Below are positions 42,861 to 46,656 of a DNA stretch of 46,656 nucleotides, piece by piece. This stretch comes from Agrobacterium fabrum. Lineage in GTDB: Bacteria; Pseudomonadota; Alphaproteobacteria; Rhizobiales; Rhizobiaceae. The notes beneath the pieces were generated by a model. That model ran no database searches and was not told the DNA's origin. It was given only the letters and a program-made list of their open reading frames with translations. The position numbers were made by a program, and so were the translations under genes. How positions within the stretch are numbered: position 1 is the first letter of the stretch; every line of letters begins with the position of its first letter. Location of the stretch: the NCBI GenBank assembly GCA_003241215.1, contig QFOL01000005.1, positions 1 through 46,656 of the forward strand, written 5' to 3'.

Positions 42861-44906
42861 TCAGCTCTCCGGCTTTTGCCAGAGACGACGGTCATAGGGG
42901 ATCGGCGCATAGTCGTGCCACTGATTGAGTTTCTTCAGATAGCGGTTCCGGTAGCTCTGTTCGTCTTCGAACTCGATGTTTTCCAGCAGGGCTTCGACAC
43001 CCACTTCATAATAAATGTCGAGATTGCTGAGATCCGGCACCGGGGTCTCGCCGCGTTCGCATTCGCCCTGCATTTGCCAGAACAGCTCTTCCAGGCGGCG
43101 CGCCAGAGCGGGAATATCCCGCAATACGCTCGTCTCGCGTTGCCGGGCGATCGATTCCCTGACCGCCAGAAGACTCTTGCGGTCGCGTTCGAAACCGATG
43201 GCGCGGGCGACATAATCTTCCGGCGAAGCGCAAAGCATTTCCGGAACGCCCGCTGCGGTGACGATGCTGCCGCAGAAACGTGCGGCAAAGGTCTTGCCGG
43301 ACATGGTCAGGACGGGCAGGCCGGATGTTATCGCATCCGCTGCCGTGGAATGTGCGCCATAGGGGAAAGTGTCGAGAAACAGGTCGGCAACGCCGATGCG
43401 GGCAATGTGCTGCGGATTCGGAGCCTTCGGTGCAAACACCAGCCGTTCGGCTGCGACGCCGCTTTTTTCAGCGAGCTCTCTCAGGCGTTGATTGACGTCG
43501 TCATCGCCCGTCAGCAGCCATAAAAGGCTGCCGGGCGTCTGCGACAGGATCGTCATCCACCGTGCGAAGCAGCTTTCGGTAATTTTCTGCATGCCGTTGA
43601 AGCTGGCATATACGAACGCATCTTCCGGCAGTCCGACTTCGGCCCGGCTTGGCCGGGCGGCAATGGGCCGCTTCCGGTCGAGCGGCTGGTCGCAGGCGAT
43701 GCGCAGGACCTTTTCGGAATAGTAGATTTCGTTCTCCGGCGGGATCATGTACCCGTCCGAGATCAGGTACTGATGAAACGGGCTCCCCATCGATCCGGGG
43801 TAACCGCAGAAACTGACGATGACCGGCGCGGGGCGATAAGCGAAAATCTTTGTGCGCGCATCCTTGGTGTAGCCGTTCACATCGATCAGTATGTCGATTT
43901 CGTCGGAGATGATCTGCGAGGCGGCGGCGGCATCGTCCAGACCGTGAATATCCCGCCAGCAATGAACCGCTGCCTTGATGCGCTCCTGCGTACTATCAGT
44001 GCTGCGGACATTGCCGCAATAATAGGCGAAAACCTCAAGACTGTTCCTGTCATGCAGTTCCAGAACCTCGCAGAGAGCAAAGCCCACGGCGTGGTCGCGA
44101 AGATCCGAGGAGAGATAGCCGACGCGCAGGCGCTCGCCGGTTCCGGATTTCTGCTTCGGCGATCTGCGCGGGAAACGGCTGAGGTCCGGACGTGCGCCGA
44201 TCAGCGTCTTGCTGAGGCGATATGCCTTGGCCAGCTGGAACATCGGATCGTCGGCATAACAGCTCAGCGTCAGCGAGGACATGGCGTCGAGCATCTTGCG
44301 GACGGGGATATGACTTGACGGCGCAAGCACTGGCCATTTGCACTGGCGCTGTCGCAGCGACACCCAGTGCTGGCCGGATTCCGGCAGTTCCGGCCGCAGC
44401 TCGAACGCCTGCAGCAAGGCGTTTTCGGCGTCATCAAGCCTTCCGGCGCCCTCAAGCACCCGGCCGATGTTCTGCAGGGTCATATGCCGATGGCCGACCG
44501 CCTCGGCGTCGAGCTGTTTCGTAGCCTCGGCATAATGCGACCATTGCTCCACCGCCTGGCCGATCAACCCGGCGTCTTCAAGCGCACGGCCGAGATTGAT
44601 GTGGCCGGGAGCGAATTCCGGATTGGCCTTCAGGCAGGCGCGGAATGCCTGCACGGCGCCCGCGCGATCGCCAAGCTGATTGAGCACGACGGCATAGTTG
44701 AAGTAGGCGAGATGAATTGTGGGATTGTTGTCGTTGAATGCGACCCAGGTCTTGTAGAGTTCGGCGGCCGCGGCTCGCTGACCGGCAACATTCAGCGCCT
44801 CCGTCACGCTCAGCAGGTCCATGAGACTCAACCGTTGGCTCCGCGCGAGATCGAGTGCACTGGGAGCGGCGGCGTCGTTTGAAGGAGAGACGTGGTTGGC
44901 GGTCAT
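42861..44906 (-). CDS. TPR-GT41 glycosyltransferase (O-GlcNAc-transferase/SPINDLY/FlmG type)
   Basis: The product is 681 residues from ATG 44906; a TTG 15 bases upstream is a weaker start. About residues 25-190 are TPR units (for example FNYAVVLNQLGDRAGAVQAFRACLKANPEFAPGHINLGRALEDAGL), which in this family bind the protein acceptor. The catalytic half (about 255-620) carries all main GT41 blocks: RVGYLSSDLRDHAVGF, DVNGYTKDARTKIFAYRPAPVIV followed by GYPGSMGSPF, FNGMQKI with the nucleotide-contacting Lys, and LFLDTFPYGAHSTAADA with the donor-site His. GT41 enzymes transfer sugar to Ser/Thr of cytoplasmic proteins. Alphaproteobacterial FlmG glycosylates flagellin in the same way. Here the likely acceptors are the flanking Ser/Thr-rich repeat proteins, because no flagellin gene is near. 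Donor sugar is unknown. Confidence 0.93.
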   Translation of the reverse strand: MTANHVSPSNDAAAPSALDLARSQRLSLMDLLSVTEALNVAGQRAAAAELYKTWVAFNDNNPTIHLAYFNYAVVLNQLGDRAGAVQAFRACLKANPEFAPGHINLGRALEDAGLIGQAVEQWSHYAEATKQLDAEAVGHRHMTLQNIGRVLEGAGRLDDAENALLQAFELRPELPESGQHWVSLRQRQCKWPVLAPSSHIPVRKMLDAMSSLTLSCYADDPMFQLAKAYRLSKTLIGARPDLSRFPRRSPKQKSGTGERLRVGYLSSDLRDHAVGFALCEVLELHDRNSLEVFAYYCGNVRSTDSTQERIKAAVHCWRDIHGLDDAAAASQIISDEIDILIDVNGYTKDARTKIFAYRPAPVIVSFCGYPGSMGSPFHQYLISDGYMIPPENEIYYSEKVLRIACDQPLDRKRPIAARPSRAEVGLPEDAFVYASFNGMQKITESCFARWMTILSQTPGSLLWLLTGDDDVNQRLRELAEKSGVAAERLVFAPKAPNPQHIARIGVADLFLDTFPYGAHSTAADAITSGLPVLTMSGKTFAARFCGSIVTAAGVPEMLCASPEDYVARAIGFERDRKSLLAVRESIARQRETSVLRDIPALARRLEELFWQMQGECERGETPVPDLSNLDIYYEVGVEALLENIEFEDEQSYRNRYLKKLNQWHDYAPIPYDRRLWQKPES

Positions 44907-45128
44907 GACATCCTGCGGCAAGGCGACAAAGGGTCGAAGATGGAAACAGCCTGTTGATGGGCCGTCCTTTGCTATCGCAGGTAACTTGCCTGTGGCTGGA
45001 TGTGTTTGAGGCAGGATTGCCTGTGCAGATCAGCCGGCGGCCGGGTGGAGCGAAGTTTCCTCCCAGTCAGACGCCGGTTCCTGAGGTGTTGATGCTGTCA
45101 CGCCGGAAGCAGGGACTGCTTACCTGTT

Positions 45129-46094
45129 CTAGCGGCGGGAATGTTTCATCCTGTAGCTCGCCAAAGCAATTGACGGATTGATGCGATAGACACTGTCGAA
45201 ATCTTCATCCGTGAAGTATTGATAGGAATGCGCGACATATTCGCGGAAAAGGCCGTGCAGGTCCTGCCGCATCTGCTTGCCGGCCCACTCCAGCAGACCT
45301 GCCTTGAAGACGACGAAGATCGGGTAATATTTCGCCCTGAAGATCGGGTTTTCCAGGAAAAGCTTCTCGGTGTCTTTCAGCGCTGCGAACATTTCAAGTC
45401 GGCGTTCGTCAAAAGTGCTCGTATGCTGCTCGCGTCCGGGGACGAGACGGTGCGTTGTCAGGCTGCTGTTAATGGCGAGAAAACGCCCGGCATTCATATA
45501 GGCCGCCCAATGCGGCAGGATGTCCTCGTTGATCCGCGCCGTGGAGAAACGCCAGTTCGTCCGGTGAATGAAAGATGTCCGTAATATCTTGTTCCAGGGG
45601 TAATTGATCGTCACCAGGAACTGCGCGGTCGAATCGAGATCGATCAGCGCCGTATCGCGGTTGCCGAGGACGGTATCCCAGATATTCTTGTCGATGGGCG
45701 GCATCTCGCCGGCATCGCCTCCTGCCGTTCTCAGCACGCTATATCTGAAGGACGCGACATCGATATCCGTGTCATCCATCAGGGGCAGAACGGTATCGAC
45801 GGCTCCTTCATGCAGAAGGTCGTCGGCATCGTGAAACAGGCAAAATTCGCTGTCGATGGTCGCCAGCGCCCTGTTGCGGGCAACGCCCGGCCCGGTGTTC
45901 GTCTCGCTGCGCATCAGCTTTATGTTGGCGTGCCGCGCCATGTATTGCTCAACGATGTCGCAGGTATTGTCGGTGGAGGCATCGTCGACGACGACGATAT
46001 CCATCTCGGTTTCATTGCGCAGAACACTGTCGAGTGTCTCGCCGATAAGATTGGCCATGTTGAAGGCCGGAATGATGATGGATATTTTTGCCAT
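45129..46094 (-). CDS. GT2-family glycosyltransferase
   Basis: The product is 321 residues from ATG 46094 (MAKISIIIPAFNMANLIGE); the frame extends 12 codons upstream without family similarity. It has the GT-A fold signatures VVVDDASTDNTCDIVEQY, then the nucleotide-metal motif FHDADD (DxD-like) and ARNRALA. C-terminal residues about 230-320 form an unassigned helical extension. It probably transfers one sugar from a nucleotide donor to a growing glycan on the cytoplasmic side. No membrane helix is visible. With glf nearby, the donor could be UDP-galactofuranose, but this is inference from position. It lies 222 bp upstream of the GT41 gene on the same strand. Confidence 0.85.
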   Translation of the reverse strand: MAKISIIIPAFNMANLIGETLDSVLRNETEMDIVVVDDASTDNTCDIVEQYMARHANIKLMRSETNTGPGVARNRALATIDSEFCLFHDADDLLHEGAVDTVLPLMDDTDIDVASFRYSVLRTAGGDAGEMPPIDKNIWDTVLGNRDTALIDLDSTAQFLVTINYPWNKILRTSFIHRTNWRFSTARINEDILPHWAAYMNAGRFLAINSSLTTHRLVPGREQHTSTFDERRLEMFAALKDTEKLFLENPIFRAKYYPIFVVFKAGLLEWAGKQMRQDLHGLFREYVAHSYQYFTDEDFDSVYRINPSIALASYRMKHSRR

Positions 46095-46149
46095 GAGAGA
46101 TACTGAATGTCCTTTTGGAGCATTCTGCAATTTGAATGTATCTACGATA

Positions 46150-46173
46150 CGACGCGGCCCGGGGGCCGCGTCG
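46150..46173 (-). terminator. GC-rich hairpin between repeat protein 2 and GT2 gene
   Basis: Perfect 10-bp arms cgacgcggcc (46150-46159) and ggccgcgtcg (46164-46173) flank a cggg loop, in the 102-bp gap downstream of the second repeat-protein stop. There is no T-run on the minus strand, so it may be an attenuator or message-stabilising structure rather than a full stop. Confidence 0.5.
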
Positions 46174-46196
46174 CAATTTGCTCGGTTCTTTAAGTT

Positions 46197-46656
46197 TTAC
46201 ACAGCCTTATAGGCTTTGATGATCGCTTCGACCTGCGCATCGTTCATCACCTTCAGCTGCTGGGCCGAAAGCGCACCGGCCTGGGCGCTGCTGAGACCAG
46301 CCAGGGCGGCCGTGGAAAGACCGGCGACCGCGTTAGCGGCGATGGCCTTGATCTCATCGGTGGAGAAGAGCGCCAGTTCGTCGCTGCTCAGTGTCCCGAT
46401 CTGGGCGGAGCTGAGGCCTGCGACCTGATCGGAGCCGAGGGCCTTGAGCTGGTCGGTCGACAGGGCTGCGAACTGCGCCGTGGAGAGCGCCGTGGCCTGT
46501 GCCTTGCTCAGCGCGGCGACATTGCCGGTGCTCAGCTTGGTGACGTCGAGGCCGGCAAGCGCCTTGGCGCTGATGGCCTTGATCTCGTCGGTGGAGAAGG
46601 TGGAGAGAGCATCGGAGGTCAGGGCGCCCAGCTGCGTCGAAGACAGCGTTGCGATC
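46197..46656 (-). CDS. Second octapeptide-repeat protein, C-terminal end (5' part beyond the window)
   Basis: Minus-strand translation ends at the TAA at 46197-46199 and is open to the edge, giving 152 residues. It is built from the same octads, such as LSTDQLKA, LGSDQVAG and LSSAQIGT, including two copies of the F-S-T-D-E-I-K-A marker octad exactly ten units apart. One unit is shortened (LDVTK before LSTGNVAA). Unlike the larger protein it has no long polar tail. The final sequence is LKVMNDAQVEAIIKAYKAV, a short amphipathic helix-like end. It is a paralogue of the 36149-41341 protein, and the sugar genes lie between the two. Total length is unknown. Confidence 0.9.
   Translation of the reverse strand, partial: IATLSSTQLGALTSDALSTFSTDEIKAISAKALAGLDVTKLSTGNVAALSKAQATALSTAQFAALSTDQLKALGSDQVAGLSSAQIGTLSSDELALFSTDEIKAIAANAVAGLSTAALAGLSSAQAGALSAQQLKVMNDAQVEAIIKAYKAV

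Overview
The window reads as chromosomal or megaplasmid DNA of a GC-rich alphaproteobacterium, most likely Rhizobiales (Rhizobiaceae-like). The grounds are base composition, dense solute importers (ABC peptide, TctCBA, TRAP) each beside a signalling pair or regulator, an SbmA/BacA-like ABC protein, and a SPINDLY-type TPR-GT41 enzyme. No tRNA, rRNA, CRISPR array, insertion sequence or phage gene was recognised. The genus is inference; no marker gene was seen.

Left part (1-12.5 kb). The 3' end of a molybdopterin oxidoreductase faces a four-gene peptide importer on the minus strand (oppA-oppB-oppC-fused oppDF). A plus-strand operon follows: a TctDE two-component system, the tripartite tricarboxylate transporter TctC-TctB-TctA and a methylisocitrate-lyase-type enzyme. 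Together these suggest sensing, uptake and cleavage of a tricarboxylic acid.

Middle (12.5-28.5 kb). dsbD-dsbA (minus) is divergent from a PmrAB/QseBC-like two-component system (plus); a perfect PmrA-type box lies between them. Next come a small membrane protein, an SbmA/BacA-like ABC exporter/importer, an HNH nuclease with a SUKH-family (immunity-like) neighbour, a Cache-HisKA_3 kinase with a NarL-type regulator, and a convergent TRAP importer of the TakP type (dctQ-dctM-dctP). A SnoaL-like remnant and a strong bidirectional terminator follow, then a secreted alpha/beta hydrolase divergent from a MarR regulator over three copies of a 13-bp operator-like repeat.

Right part (28.5-36 kb). A winged-helix/TPR regulator precedes an NAD(P)-binding protein and an EmrAB-type efflux pair. 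An AraC regulator is convergent with a short-chain dehydrogenase.

Far right (36-46.7 kb) is the most unusual region. All genes are on the minus strand: the end of one octapeptide-repeat protein, a GT2 glycosyltransferase, a TPR-GT41 O-glycosyltransferase, UDP-galactopyranose mutase, and a 1730-residue protein made almost entirely of about 208 copies of an 8-residue Ser/Thr-rich repeat (consensus L-[ST]-x-x-Q-I-A-A). The octads are organised into 240-bp and 408-bp higher-order repeats. I propose that this is a protein glycosylation cassette whose substrates are the repeat proteins. The gene content is seen; the functional link is inference.
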